From: Hyphococcus sp.
GTDB taxonomy: Bacteria > Pseudomonadota > Alphaproteobacteria > Caulobacterales > Parvularculaceae
Length of the DNA stretch: 64,000 bases
Assembly: GCA_021776335.1 (NCBI GenBank)
Contig: JAJFGB010000009.1
Span: 186,001-250,000, forward strand
Direction: 5' to 3'
A program made the position numbers and the translations under genes. The notes under the pieces were generated by a model that saw nothing but the letters and a program-made list of their open reading frames with translations, was not told where the DNA came from and made no database searches. Positions 41,962 to 49,472 of this stretch are shown here, one piece after another (the stretch's first letter is position 1; the number at the start of each line of letters is the position of its first letter).

Positions 41962-42213
41962 ATGGTCGCCGAAAACCTCACACAATACGGTCCACTGACG
42001 GGCGCCTATCTAGCCGGCGCCGGTAGCGCCTGGGGCTTCATAATGCATTGGCTTTTGCCTCGTGAGCTGAAAGCGCTGACGGTTCAGATCCAATATCTCA
42101 ACGAGCAAATCGCTGAGATGAAGCCGGAGGTTGATGAATATCGAAGGCTCAAAAAGCGCGCCCTTGAGAATGATCTTGTCGATAAGGATTTGCTCGAGGG
42201 AAAAGTGCGATGA
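41962..42213 (+). CDS. Holin-like small membrane protein (83 aa)
   Basis: One hydrophobic segment (PLTGAYLAGAGSAWGFIMHWLL) near the N-terminus, then a charged coiled-coil tail. GGGAG lies before the ATG. Located between endolysin/hydrolase and spanin genes, a common holin slot, but one membrane helix and a long soluble tail also fit an anchor or second spanin-type protein. Function inferred by position. Confidence 0.5.
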   Translation: MVAENLTQYGPLTGAYLAGAGSAWGFIMHWLLPRELKALTVQIQYLNEQIAEMKPEVDEYRRLKKRALENDLVDKDLLEGKVR

Positions 42214-42623
42214 TCACAACAATTCTTACATCGATCATGTCTGACAAGCTGGCTGGTATGGTCGCGCCATTTGCAAAGATCGGGCTTGTGCTGCTCGCCT
42301 GGTTTGCGTTCAGTCAGCACTATATCGGTGTCGGCAAAAACAAAATCCGCGCTGACATTGCGGTGAAAGTCGAAGAGGCGACAGCGCGTGAACATGAACG
42401 CTACCTGGAGCGGGAAGCCTCGACACGCGAGAGTTATCAGGTGGCGCTTACAGCCGCGCTCGAAGCCCGCACCGCGGCGCCGCAAATCATAAGGGAGATC
42501 CGCAATGCGCCAGCAACGACTTGTTCTGCTGAGCCTGTCGGTATTGAGCGCGTCCGCCTGCTCAACGCTGCAATTGCCGGGTATCGGGACCAAGATCCCG
42601 CCGCCGGGCAACCAGCTGGTTGA
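42210..42623 (+). CDS. i-spanin (Rz-like)
   Basis: 137 aa. A single N-terminal membrane helix (FAKIGLVLLAWFAFSQHY) is followed by a long Ala/Glu/Arg helix (IAVKVEEATAREHERYLERE...) in the periplasm, the classic inner-membrane spanin layout. Its 3' part contains the start of an out-of-frame lipoprotein gene, the normal Rz/Rz1 arrangement. Overlaps the upstream gene by ATGA. Confidence 0.8.
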   Translation: MITTILTSIMSDKLAGMVAPFAKIGLVLLAWFAFSQHYIGVGKNKIRADIAVKVEEATAREHERYLEREASTRESYQVALTAALEARTAAPQIIREIRNAPATTCSAEPVGIERVRLLNAAIAGYRDQDPAAGQPAG

Positions 42624-42783
42624 ACGGTTTGAGCCGGACTTAACGCCTGTTGCCGATGACGCCGACAATGATGAGGTGCTGTTGCGCGCAGCGCAATGCT
42701 TCGCTGACCTCAATTATCTATTGCCTCTGCGCAATGGCTTGATTGATTGGGCGGAGATGGTGCCCGTCACTCGCCCTGAGTGA
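42505..42783 (+). CDS. o-spanin (Rz1-like lipoprotein)
   Basis: 92 aa. Starts inside the Rz-like gene, overlapping it by 119 bp in another frame. A signal peptide ends in a lipobox (LLSLSVLSASAC-S). The mature part is Pro-rich near the start (LPGIGTKIPPPGNQ). Expected to span from the outer membrane and pair with the i-spanin to disrupt the outer membrane at lysis. Confidence 0.8.
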   Translation: MRQQRLVLLSLSVLSASACSTLQLPGIGTKIPPPGNQLVERFEPDLTPVADDADNDEVLLRAAQCFADLNYLLPLRNGLIDWAEMVPVTRPE

Positions 42784-42845
42784 ACGGTCCTTCGTGAAGC
42801 TCTCGATTGCGAATATGTAAAGAACGCTGAGCTGCGAGGCGACCT

Positions 42846-43019
42846 CTAAGAAGCTTCAACCTCTGCATAGACTACAAGCTCGTCTTGTTCCCCTTCGTCG
42901 AGGCGAAGATCTACTGCCGTCACATTTTTGGGGAGTTCGCCTTCTCCAAGCATTCCCTTCACAATGTAGTGGGGCACGTCTCTGAGTTTCACTACGATTC
43001 TGCTTCTAATGATCAGCAT
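42846..43019 (-). CDS. Small hypothetical protein (57 aa), last gene of leftward cargo operon
   Basis: ATG 43019 has AAAGGAC seven bases upstream. Strand-rich start (LIIRSRIVVKLRDVPHYIV) and acidic end (LRLDEGEQDELVVYAEVEA). Converges with the spanin genes. Unknown function; the good ribosome site supports expression. Confidence 0.5.
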   Translation of the reverse strand: MLIIRSRIVVKLRDVPHYIVKGMLGEGELPKNVTAVDLRLDEGEQDELVVYAEVEAS

Positions 43020-43154
43020 TTTTCGTCCTTTCTTAGTTCTTAAAGACGAATTCAGTCGGAGCGGTCCTCCTCCGGAGTCAACAGCGGACAATCACTCTAT
43101 CCATGAAACGTTCCGCGAGGCCTTACAAAGCTGGGTCCTTAGTTGACTGCAATT

Positions 43155-43325
43155 CTAACAGTTTTGTGCATTGTCCTCATTGCACGGAAACGTCGCGTTG
43201 AGAGCGTCGGAGCCATGGTCGGCGATTTCGTCAATGACGGGATTACCGTAGTAAACCCGCATCACTTCAAAAAACGTGACAAATATGACCGCTGCTAACA
43301 CTACTGCGAGTCTTCGTCTTGTCAT
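43155..43325 (-). CDS. Small membrane protein (56 aa)
   Basis: ATG 43325 with AAAGGA ~9 bases upstream. A basic start (MTRRRL) is followed by one membrane helix (AVVLAAVIFVTFFEVMRVYY) and a ~30-residue polar tail with two Cys (FPCNEDNAQNC). Part of the leftward small-gene operon. Small single-pass proteins in prophage cargo often act in exclusion or signalling, but there is no evidence for that here. Confidence 0.5.
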   Translation of the reverse strand: MTRRRLAVVLAAVIFVTFFEVMRVYYGNPVIDEIADHGSDALNATFPCNEDNAQNC

Positions 43326-43407
43326 GTCCAGCGGTCCTTTGATTAACAGTCTAACACATCAAGTATGGCGGACATTTCGGTGCAAAAAGTCAAGTATGCG
43401 CCGGTCG

Positions 43408-43683
43408 TTATCTAACGGTTGCGTAACGAACTTCATATTGGGCGTACACCGCTCGTCCGCCGTCGCGACCTTGAGTTGAAAACGCTTCGTACTTTAAAAG
43501 GTGGTCGTGCGGATGGTCGGTTGCAAAAGTCTGGCGAAACTTCAAGTCTGCCTCGAAGAGTTGTTGATAGGACGGCTCCCCATACGTTCCTGGCTCACCG
43601 TCTACCTGCGCAACGAACTCACGCTCGTGGTGCTGAGCGCCCGTGTCTGCTAATTGGACTGAGTACTCAAATTTAATGTACAT
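43408..43683 (-). CDS. Hypothetical cargo protein (91 aa)
   Basis: AAGGACG upstream of the ATG, within the repeated CAACTAAGGA element. The sequence is YIKFEYSVQLADTG...FVAQVDGEPGTYGEPSY..., with many His, Asp and Tyr residues (TDHPHDHLLKYEAF) and a strand-rich end. No family recognised. Confidence 0.5.
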   Translation of the reverse strand: MYIKFEYSVQLADTGAQHHEREFVAQVDGEPGTYGEPSYQQLFEADLKFRQTFATDHPHDHLLKYEAFSTQGRDGGRAVYAQYEVRYATVR

Positions 43684-43749
43684 CCTAACGTCCTTAGTTG
43701 GCTACAAATGTTTGATCAAAATATTCCCAAACCATTCCTGGGTCGGCCC

Positions 43750-44028
43750 TTAGTTGACTTGTTTGGGCGTTTTCGCTCCCAGATGGTCGGTCAATGCGAG
43801 CTGTGCGTGATCTGCAAGCGATTTGAGTTCTACGATCGGCATGACCAGTCGCGCTCGCACAATGTTTTCAACTTTTTTGGAAGTAGGTTCGACCGAACGC
43901 CGACGCGAGAACATCAAAACTGCGTTGGCTCCCTCAAAGTATATTGAGCAAACGCCGTCGACGAAATTCTCAGTCACGCTCGGGTCGTCGATCACTCGTT
44001 CATTATTTTCACGTTTCGGTTTGCTCAT
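43750..44028 (-). CDS. Hypothetical cargo protein, DUF3467-like pattern (92 aa)
   Basis: ATG 44028 preceded by AAGGAAC. The core ENFVDGVCSIYFEGANAVLMF, then RARLVMPIVELKSLADHAQLAL, resembles DUF3467-type proteins (short beta-rich proteins of unknown function). It ends in NTAA inside the repeated element that carries the next ribosome site. Resemblance is weak. Confidence 0.5.
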   Translation of the reverse strand: MSKPKRENNERVIDDPSVTENFVDGVCSIYFEGANAVLMFSRRRSVEPTSKKVENIVRARLVMPIVELKSLADHAQLALTDHLGAKTPKQVN

Positions 44029-44038
44029 CGCTTGTTCC

Positions 44039-44269
44039 TTAGTTGTTGGCGCCGGGCGGGGCATTAGCCCACGAGATGAAATCTGGGGGAGAGAAAGATT
44101 CTCCTTCGCTGCCCGGCATAATCAGGCCTTTGTTTGGCTCTATTCTCGCGCATTTGAGGACTACTTTAAACTTATATTTATCCCCGGTCTGGCGAGCTGG
44201 TTCAAGATATTGGCTTCCCGCGGTTGTTGCGAAATGTCTAGGAGGAGAGGGCGTTTTGTTCAAAGGCAT
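44039..44269 (-). CDS. Hypothetical cargo protein (76 aa)
   Basis: ATG 44269 lacks a good ribosome site. The product has a basic N-terminal part (MPLNKTPSPPRHFATTAG), a strand region (DKYKFKVVLKCARIEPNKG), and a short Pro-rich end finishing in GANN-stop, placed so that the stop overlaps the next gene's AAGGAAC. Moderate confidence that it is translated. Confidence 0.4.
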   Translation of the reverse strand: MPLNKTPSPPRHFATTAGSQYLEPARQTGDKYKFKVVLKCARIEPNKGLIMPGSEGESFSPPDFISWANAPPGANN

Positions 44270-44356
44270 CGTGATGCGCTGCGTGCTGGGCGAACGAGTT
44301 GTGGCGATTCCATTCGCATCCTACGAGCTGGCGAGCCCTTTCATCCCGAAATTTTT

Positions 44357-45061
44357 CTATGAATATTCTTCTGGATCGACGCGACGGCAAAATTGCCGCG
44401 CCTTTGGTGCTGTAAGGAATATTACGTCCTGTTCGCGCTTGTCGACGTTCCAAACAAAGCGATACTCCGCTTGGTAAGCAAATTTGGACTTTTTGATGAA
44501 CAGGTCTTCTTCCTTCGCTATTTCTCCAACATCCCGGAGAATATCTTTCATATCAACTGAACCGCCGTCTTTCGGGAGTGTAAGGTGTGGCCCATTCTTG
44601 ACCCTCTTTAGAATACGATTATTTGCATATATACAGTAGCCACTCACACCATGTCTGAATCCGGAAAGTTGGCGAGCTACTTCATGGGCAAAATTCGGTG
44701 GGTTCGTAATTTCGATAACCGCATCGCAGCCCGGAAATTTGCTCATGATTTCACTGCTCAAAATAAAGCTGCCGCACAAAATATAAGCACGCTCACCATT
44801 CACAACGAACGCGCTCGTAGTCCCACCATCCCCTTGCGCCACGAGTAATGATGAACCTTCATTGGCGTCATTGCGAGCCTCATCCGAATGTTGGGAAAAC
44901 TGCGCAAAGGACGATAACCGCAATTCGCCTGTCTCGAAGAAACTATCAACGTGAATTTTGGGCAGGTAGCGGTAGACTGGCGGTAGGATTACGTTCCAGC
45001 TCTGCCCTATATTTAATCCAATCACAGCGGGATTTTCGCCGCGGGTAGCTAGTTTCGCCAT
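44357..45061 (-). CDS. Hypothetical cargo protein, tentative DUF2971 likeness (234 aa)
   Basis: First gene of the leftward cargo operon; ATG 45061 has AAAGGAAC upstream and the longer frame to 45169 does not. Features: a 'FFETGELRLSSFAQF' patch near the start, a middle AYILCGSFILSSE, and a C-terminal KSKFAYQAEYRFVW, the F-E-gtlr...E-E-R layout of DUF2971 proteins, several of which are near defence genes. No catalytic residues recognised. Possible role in phage exclusion or host interaction is inference. Confidence 0.5.
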   Translation of the reverse strand: MAKLATRGENPAVIGLNIGQSWNVILPPVYRYLPKIHVDSFFETGELRLSSFAQFSQHSDEARNDANEGSSLLVAQGDGGTTSAFVVNGERAYILCGSFILSSEIMSKFPGCDAVIEITNPPNFAHEVARQLSGFRHGVSGYCIYANNRILKRVKNGPHLTLPKDGGSVDMKDILRDVGEIAKEEDLFIKKSKFAYQAEYRFVWNVDKREQDVIFLTAPKARQFCRRVDPEEYS

Positions 45062-45150
45062 GATGTCTGTTCCTTTATTGGACCAGTACTTTGGGTCAAT
45101 TTGCGAACTGATAAAACGAATATTTATCCCCGTCCAACTGGCGGGGGCCG

Positions 45151-45239
45151 GGGTGCTGTAACACCCCAAGCCGAGCGCCGATAACGCTCACGGGAAAACC
45201 CGTCCCGCCGTCCACGCGGACAGCGGCAACATATCGGCA
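45151..45239 (+). ncRNA. Structured leader of the Dam-type methyltransferase gene (candidate cis-regulatory RNA)
   Basis: Four hairpins in ~90 nt: GGGGTG/CACCCC (45151-45168), GAGCG/CGCTC (45174-45190), ACGGG/CCCGT (45191-45204), GTCC/GGAC (45211-45222). A distal pairing GCCGAT (45178-45183) with ATCGGC (45234-45239) could enclose the last two. It ends nine bases before the ATG, which has no clear Shine-Dalgarno. Could be a regulator of translation or a small RNA. Confidence 0.45.
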
Positions 45240-45247
45240 AAATCTAA

Positions 45248-46093
45248 ATGGACCTTTTCAATCCGGACCTCGATCACGTCGAGCCCGCTCGCCCAATTGC
45301 GCCCTATATAGGTGGGAAAAAGCAGCTATCCGCGCGCTTGTGTGCGCTGATCGATGCGATCCCGCACGAGTGCTACGCCGAGCCCTTTATCGGCATGGGC
45401 GGAGTATTTCTGCGCCGCCGGCGTCGGCCCAAAGTCGAGGTGATTAATGACGTTAGCGCTGACGTCTCAAATCTCTTCCGGATCCTGCAGCGCCATTATC
45501 AAGCGTTCATTGATGAATTGAAATTCAGCCTTGCCGGCCGCGCGGAATTCGTGCGCCTGCAGTCGGCCGAACCATCATCGCTGACGGATCTCGAGCGCGC
45601 TGCGCGTTTCCTCTATCTCCAACGCCTGGCGTTTGGCGGTAAAGTCGCCGGTCGAAATTTCGGCACATCGACCACAACGCCCGGCCGCTTCAATCTCACC
45701 ACATTGGAGCCAATGCTCGCTGATGTTCACGAGCGCCTCGCCGGCGTCGTCATCGAGCGCATGGACTGGTCCGACTTTGTCAACACCTATGACCGCGAAG
45801 GAACGCTGTTCTATCTAGACCCGCCATATTTCGGTTGCGAAAAAGATTATGGCCTGGGTGTTTTTGATCGGTCGGATTTTAGGAAGATCGCAGAGCAGCT
45901 CGCCGCGATCGAGGGCGCATTCATATTGAGCCTGAATGATACATCAGAGGTGCGGGAGATCTTCGCTGGCCTCCACATCATAGGCGTAGAGCTGACATAT
46001 TCCGTCAACGGTCCAAAGCCGATAACGGCAAAAGAGGTCATCATCATGAACGATCGCGCGGCGCAGGCCTGCGCCGCGGCCGGCGCTGCCTGA
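45248..46093 (+). CDS. Dam-type (D12 class) N6-adenine DNA methyltransferase
   Basis: 281 aa. Motif I-like PYIGGKKQL near residue 19, FIGMGGVFLRRRR, and the catalytic DPPY (YLDPPYFGCEK). AARFLYLQRLAFGGKV also fits the D12 class. No endonuclease partner is next to it, so it is an orphan phage methyltransferase that may protect DNA from host restriction or affect methylation-dependent expression. Recognition sequence not predictable. Confidence 0.9.
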   Translation: MDLFNPDLDHVEPARPIAPYIGGKKQLSARLCALIDAIPHECYAEPFIGMGGVFLRRRRRPKVEVINDVSADVSNLFRILQRHYQAFIDELKFSLAGRAEFVRLQSAEPSSLTDLERAARFLYLQRLAFGGKVAGRNFGTSTTTPGRFNLTTLEPMLADVHERLAGVVIERMDWSDFVNTYDREGTLFYLDPPYFGCEKDYGLGVFDRSDFRKIAEQLAAIEGAFILSLNDTSEVREIFAGLHIIGVELTYSVNGPKPITAKEVIIMNDRAAQACAAAGAA

Positions 46094-46109
46094 TCATTTC
46101 AAGATAGCC

Positions 46110-46147
46110 TTGCGTCGCTGGCAGGTATGTCCTACATAAAGGACATA
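46110..46147 (+). promoter_or_regulatory. Promoter-operator 1 (upstream of HTH gene)
   Basis: -35 TTGCGT (46110-46115), 17 bp, -10 TACATA (46133-46138). A palindrome TATGTCCT (46126-46133) and AGGACATA (46140-46147) with 6-bp gap covers the -10. The HTH gene follows 12 bp later; autoregulation is likely. Confidence 0.65.
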
Positions 46148-46159
46148 CGGAGAACCACC

Positions 46160-46381
46160 ATGGATCATGATCTTTTCATTGAGTGCGCAGAGGCGTTGTT
46201 CGGCCCGTCTTGGGTTCGGCCGCTGGCCGAGGCCCTCGAGGTCAATGAACGCACCGTGCAACGTTGGCGCGGCGGCTCAAATGAGGTGCCTGACTGGGTG
46301 CCGGGCGAGCTGACGGTTCTCCTCGCCACGAAGTCAGAAACCTGCAGCAAATTACTGAAAAAGCTGGCGATCGGGACTTGA
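46160..46381 (+). CDS. Small HTH regulator (73 aa)
   Basis: ATG 46160 with GGAG eight bases upstream. Helix-turn-helix: LFIECAEALFGPSWVRPLAEALEVNERTVQRWRGG, then EVPDWVPGELTVLL. It is placed between two identical promoter-operators, so it is the best candidate to bind TATGTCCT-N6-AGGACATA. The family is phage-type DNA-binding proteins; exact homologue unknown. Confidence 0.7.
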   Translation: MDHDLFIECAEALFGPSWVRPLAEALEVNERTVQRWRGGSNEVPDWVPGELTVLLATKSETCSKLLKKLAIGT

Positions 46382-46415
46382 TGCCGTTTTAAAAATGTCC
46401 TATATTTAGGACATA
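46378..46415 (+). promoter_or_regulatory. Promoter-operator 2 (upstream of the 46455 gene)
   Basis: -35 TTGATG (46378-46383), 17 bp, -10 TATATT (46401-46406). ATGTCCT (46395-46401) and AGGACAT (46408-46414) flank the same 6-bp gap as copy 1 and cover the -10. Same operator placed the same way on a second promoter. Confidence 0.65.
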
Positions 46416-46454
46416 ACGGGACGGCACAGGCCGCCCGAAAACGGAGAGACCGAC

Positions 46455-46802
46455 ATGAAAGACTTCCTCACAACCCGTAACCCTCACCATGGATTTTTCC
46501 GAACAGCACAACTGAACTATGGGCTGAACGATTCGAAGGCGCACGTCCGTTTTGCAACGGCGTGTACGGTGATCCAGCTGCGCCACAAAGCAACGCCGGA
46601 AGACGCGTGCAACTTCCTGGACAGTGCAATGGGTCGGCACTTTGCCGATACGCTCAAGGATCTCGACAGCAACTCACTAGAGAAAGCGCTGGAACGGTAT
46701 CTTAAAGAGGGTTTAACAGGCAAAGACTGGGTCCAGCTCAAGCTCAATGAGATATCGTGCCCGGAGATGCGCGAAAGGTTCGATCTCGGCGGGGCTGAGT
46801 GA
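46455..46802 (+). CDS. Hypothetical phage protein (115 aa)
   Basis: GGAGAG precedes the ATG. The sequence is mainly helical (KAHVRFATACTVIQLRHKATP, EDACNFLDSAMGRHFADTL) and ends acidic. First gene after promoter-operator 2, in an apparent operon with the methyltransferase-like gene. No family recognised. Confidence 0.55.
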   Translation: MKDFLTTRNPHHGFFRTAQLNYGLNDSKAHVRFATACTVIQLRHKATPEDACNFLDSAMGRHFADTLKDLDSNSLEKALERYLKEGLTGKDWVQLKLNEISCPEMRERFDLGGAE

Positions 46803-46809
46803 GGGTGAT

Positions 46810-47565
46810 ATGAAAACCCTCGACAAACAAACCTCCTCTCACCAAGTCAAATCACGGCCGCCCGGTCGCTCGATGAAAGTGCTGATCGCCTGCGAATGGA
46901 CGCAGGTGGTCCAGCGCGAATTTTTGAAGCTAGGTCACGACGCATGGTCATGCGACTTCCGGCCGAGTGAACGGCCAAGCAACCGCCATATCATCGGCGA
47001 TGTCCGTGACATACTCGGCGACGGCTGGGATTTGCTCATGGTTGCGCATCCGCCATGCACACGCCTCTGCAATAGCGGCGTGCGATGGCTTCACAATCCT
47101 CCCGGCAAGTTATCCGCGGACCACTACACCGATGAAGAGCGCGCGGCATACACCCTTATGGATAAGGCGCAGCGTCTCGACTTCATGTGGATGAAGTTGC
47201 GAGAGGGCTCTGAGTTGTTCTCAACGCTTTGGAACGCTGATATTCCACGCATCGCAATCGAAAACCCGGTCATGCACAAACACGCGAAACGCCTGATCAG
47301 AAACTATGATGAATTCGCGCAGAGCTTTCAGCCATGGCAGTTCGCAACAGAGGAAGACAGTTTCGACAACCAGAAAAAACGCACATGCCTCTGGCTCAAA
47401 AATTTGCCATTGCTCGAGCCTACCGGAACGCTCGACGGATCCACAGCGCGCGACCGCGTGTTCAGAATGCGGCCGGGCCCGGAACGCGATATGGAGAGAA
47501 GCCGGTTTTTTCCCGGCGCGGCCGCCGCAATGGCGGATCAATGGGGCGGCGCGCTTGCGCGCTGA
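46810..47565 (+). CDS. Putative phage DNA methyltransferase (cytosine-C5-like motifs)
   Basis: 251 aa from ATG 46810, GAGGGTG before it; an internal ATG ~21 codons later also possible. Start of the fold MKVLIACEWTQVVQREFLKLGHDAWSCDF and the catalytic-like PPC (VAHPPCTRLCNSG) and ENP (AIENPVMHKHA) motifs match phage cytosine methyltransferase-like proteins. The target-recognition region is small. Activity not certain. Confidence 0.72.
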   Translation: MKTLDKQTSSHQVKSRPPGRSMKVLIACEWTQVVQREFLKLGHDAWSCDFRPSERPSNRHIIGDVRDILGDGWDLLMVAHPPCTRLCNSGVRWLHNPPGKLSADHYTDEERAAYTLMDKAQRLDFMWMKLREGSELFSTLWNADIPRIAIENPVMHKHAKRLIRNYDEFAQSFQPWQFATEEDSFDNQKKRTCLWLKNLPLLEPTGTLDGSTARDRVFRMRPGPERDMERSRFFPGAAAAMADQWGGALAR

Positions 47566-47601
47566 CGGATTGATTTACTCAGTGTATCGAAACCAACAAT
47601 T

Positions 47602-48156
47602 CTAAGCGAGATCTTTAGAAATAATCAGTGCTGAGAGCGAGCGCTTTAAAACATCTACCTGATTGACAAGTGATCCATATGTTTCCAGCAGCCTGCTGGA
47701 AATTGCATCTGTCGTGCCTGAATTGTTAGTGATCGACTGCTCGAAGGCATGTGCAGACTTCAATAGGTCGACATACGTGCGTTTGATATCTTCGAGTCGG
47801 TCTATCAACTCGTGAGCATATACATGTACTATATGTTCGCATGCCCTTAGCGCTCCGGGTTCAATCAATTCATCCTCCAGTTTGTCGGTGGACTCCTCTA
47901 GATTGACTGTCGCAGTGACCAAATTGCTAATATGGAGACGCGCGTCATCGAGCAGCGAGATCGCTTCTTGTAGCTTTGACAGTGCTCTAGCTTTTTTTTC
48001 TTTCGCTTCTTCTCGTTCGTAAGTTATTCTTGATCTCACGTCCTCACGCTGGTGATGAATGTGTTGTGCAAATATAGAAATGCCGCCGCTCAAAGCCGCA
48101 CCTAACAGCACGCCAACTAAGGGCAAAATAGAATTCCATGGGATTTCTGACGGCAT
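47602..48156 (-). CDS. Membrane-anchored coiled-coil protein (184 aa)
   Basis: An N-terminal helix (SILPLVGVLLGAALSGGISIFAQ) anchors a long soluble part with coiled-coil character (RITYEREEAKEKKARALSKLQEAISLL..., VNLEESTDKLEDELIEPG). Converges with the methyltransferase gene 36 bp away. Base composition is more A/T-rich than its neighbours, suggesting recent cargo. No domain recognised. Confidence 0.6.
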   Translation of the reverse strand: MPSEIPWNSILPLVGVLLGAALSGGISIFAQHIHHQREDVRSRITYEREEAKEKKARALSKLQEAISLLDDARLHISNLVTATVNLEESTDKLEDELIEPGALRACEHIVHVYAHELIDRLEDIKRTYVDLLKSAHAFEQSITNNSGTTDAISSRLLETYGSLVNQVDVLKRSLSALIISKDLA

Positions 48157-48217
48157 TAGGGTGTCCTCTGTAACTGGTTAGAAGATCGGCTCTCCGGTAA
48201 GGTCGATCAAGTCCGGT

Positions 48218-48889
48218 CTACTCCACATCGGGATAGATCGCCATCTCGTCGGCCGGAAACGGCCGTTGCAGCGCCTTCGCCTCTTTCCAGTCTGCGGTGA
48301 GCCACGCTTCGTAATCATCAGGATGCAGTATAACCGGCATTGCTTTTGGGTGGTGCGGCTTCACAAGCTCATTCGGATCTGTCGTCAAAAACGCATAGAC
48401 GTCGCCGGCGTTTTCTTTGTCCGCCCAAGTGCGCTCCCAAGGCCGCCAGATGCCGGCAAAGGCATAGAGCGCCTCCGGTTCTTTCATTCCAAACCAGATG
48501 TTTTTCGGCTGTCCTGGTTGCTTTGCTTTAGGATTTGGTTCGGCGAACAGGTTCGATGGAACCAGGCATCGATGTTCTGGCGCGAGATAATCCCTGAACA
48601 TTGGATAATGCGGATGTCGAATGTTTGTCGTTGGGGTTGGCGCGTATGGCTCGCCATTCGCTTTCAGCGCTAGTTCGTTGCTGCCCTTGACGCGTTTGAA
48701 ATATGGATGGCCCCATTCCATCATGAGCATTTCGCGGTCGCCGTCGGCGCGCCGGCGTATGACAGGACCGGCGCGGCGAGGGAACTTATCGATCGGCCCC
48801 ATGTTGCCGGTTAGATCAAATTGCGACTGCACATTGAACATGCGCCGGATCTCGTCGGCGCCGCTTCGGAGTTTTTCAAAATTGCACAT
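48218..48889 (-). CDS. yedK: SRAP/HMCES-family DNA abasic-site protein (YedK-like)
   Basis: 223 aa, SOS-response-associated peptidase family. Catalytic Cys2 (MCNF; many relatives have MCGRF), PHYPMFRDYL, MPVILHPDDYEAWL, and the TTDPNELVKPHHPKAMPVIL stretch with the active-site His. The family links covalently to abasic sites in single-stranded DNA and shields them. Placed near the right end of the prophage with a zinc-ribbon partner gene. Confidence 0.88.
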   Translation of the reverse strand: MCNFEKLRSGADEIRRMFNVQSQFDLTGNMGPIDKFPRRAGPVIRRRADGDREMLMMEWGHPYFKRVKGSNELALKANGEPYAPTPTTNIRHPHYPMFRDYLAPEHRCLVPSNLFAEPNPKAKQPGQPKNIWFGMKEPEALYAFAGIWRPWERTWADKENAGDVYAFLTTDPNELVKPHHPKAMPVILHPDDYEAWLTADWKEAKALQRPFPADEMAIYPDVE

Positions 48890-48891
48890 GA

Positions 48892-49164
48892 TCAGCTTTT
48901 ATCCGAATAATCGGGATAGGTGAAACGGGCGCCATTGCCGGCGGCGAGGATGGTGCCGCCCAGGTGCCCGCACTGCGTACACCGCAACCGATCCTCGACC
49001 TGATCAAGCCGGACGCCGGCGGGCGCCAATGCGCTCAAATCCGGAATGTGGCGCCATCGCCGGCAGCCGTCGCAATAGGCTGTGTGGCCGCGTCGATGGC
49101 TTCTCATGGCTTCGGCGACGGTGATCTTGATCAGTCGGCCGGTGATTGATTTGGGACTGCGCAC
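48892..49164 (-). CDS. Zinc-ribbon hypothetical protein (90 aa)
   Basis: GTG start. Cys pairs CDGCRRW...LRCTQCG form a likely zinc ribbon, with RHIPDLSALAPAG...DQVEDRLRC between. Ends two bases before the SRAP start. It is commonly found beside YedK genes in prophages (family knowledge, not shown here). Possibly DNA- or RNA-binding. Confidence 0.55.
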   Translation of the reverse strand: MRSPKSITGRLIKITVAEAMRSHRRGHTAYCDGCRRWRHIPDLSALAPAGVRLDQVEDRLRCTQCGHLGGTILAAGNGARFTYPDYSDKS

Positions 49165-49236
49165 GGTCTCGGGCTCTTATCTTGCCCTTCGAGAACCGAC
49201 CGCCTGGCGGCATGGAAGCGAATCAACGCGTGAGAG

Positions 49237-49431
49237 TCAATCGGGCGGCGGTTGCTGTGAGCAACAGCGCTCGGTGTTCTCGTCAACTGGAAACAAAGGC
49301 GCTTCACCACGTGATCGCGCGCCGGCATTGTAGGCGAAGATGGCGATTGCGACGAGGATCTGCACGGTCAGAAAAAGCGCGATCAGCACCGGCCATATGC
49401 GGCGCCACAGGCTTCGCTTTGGCGCGCTCAT
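49237..49431 (-). CDS. Small membrane protein near attR (64 aa)
   Basis: One hydrophobic helix (WPVLIALFLTVQILVAIAIFAY) after a basic start (MSAPKRSLWRR). The tail has ENTERCCSQQPPPD. Weak ribosome site. Likely real by composition. Function unknown. Confidence 0.45.
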   Translation of the reverse strand: MSAPKRSLWRRIWPVLIALFLTVQILVAIAIFAYNAGARSRGEAPLFPVDENTERCCSQQPPPD

Positions 49432-49472
49432 GACGCTGCCCCCAAATCGAGAACATCAATGGAACAGAGTCT

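Noticed and set aside
43276-43676. Two + strand frames opposite the small cargo genes
   Set aside because: The leftward genes have good ribosome sites and normal protein composition; the + strand frames have neither.
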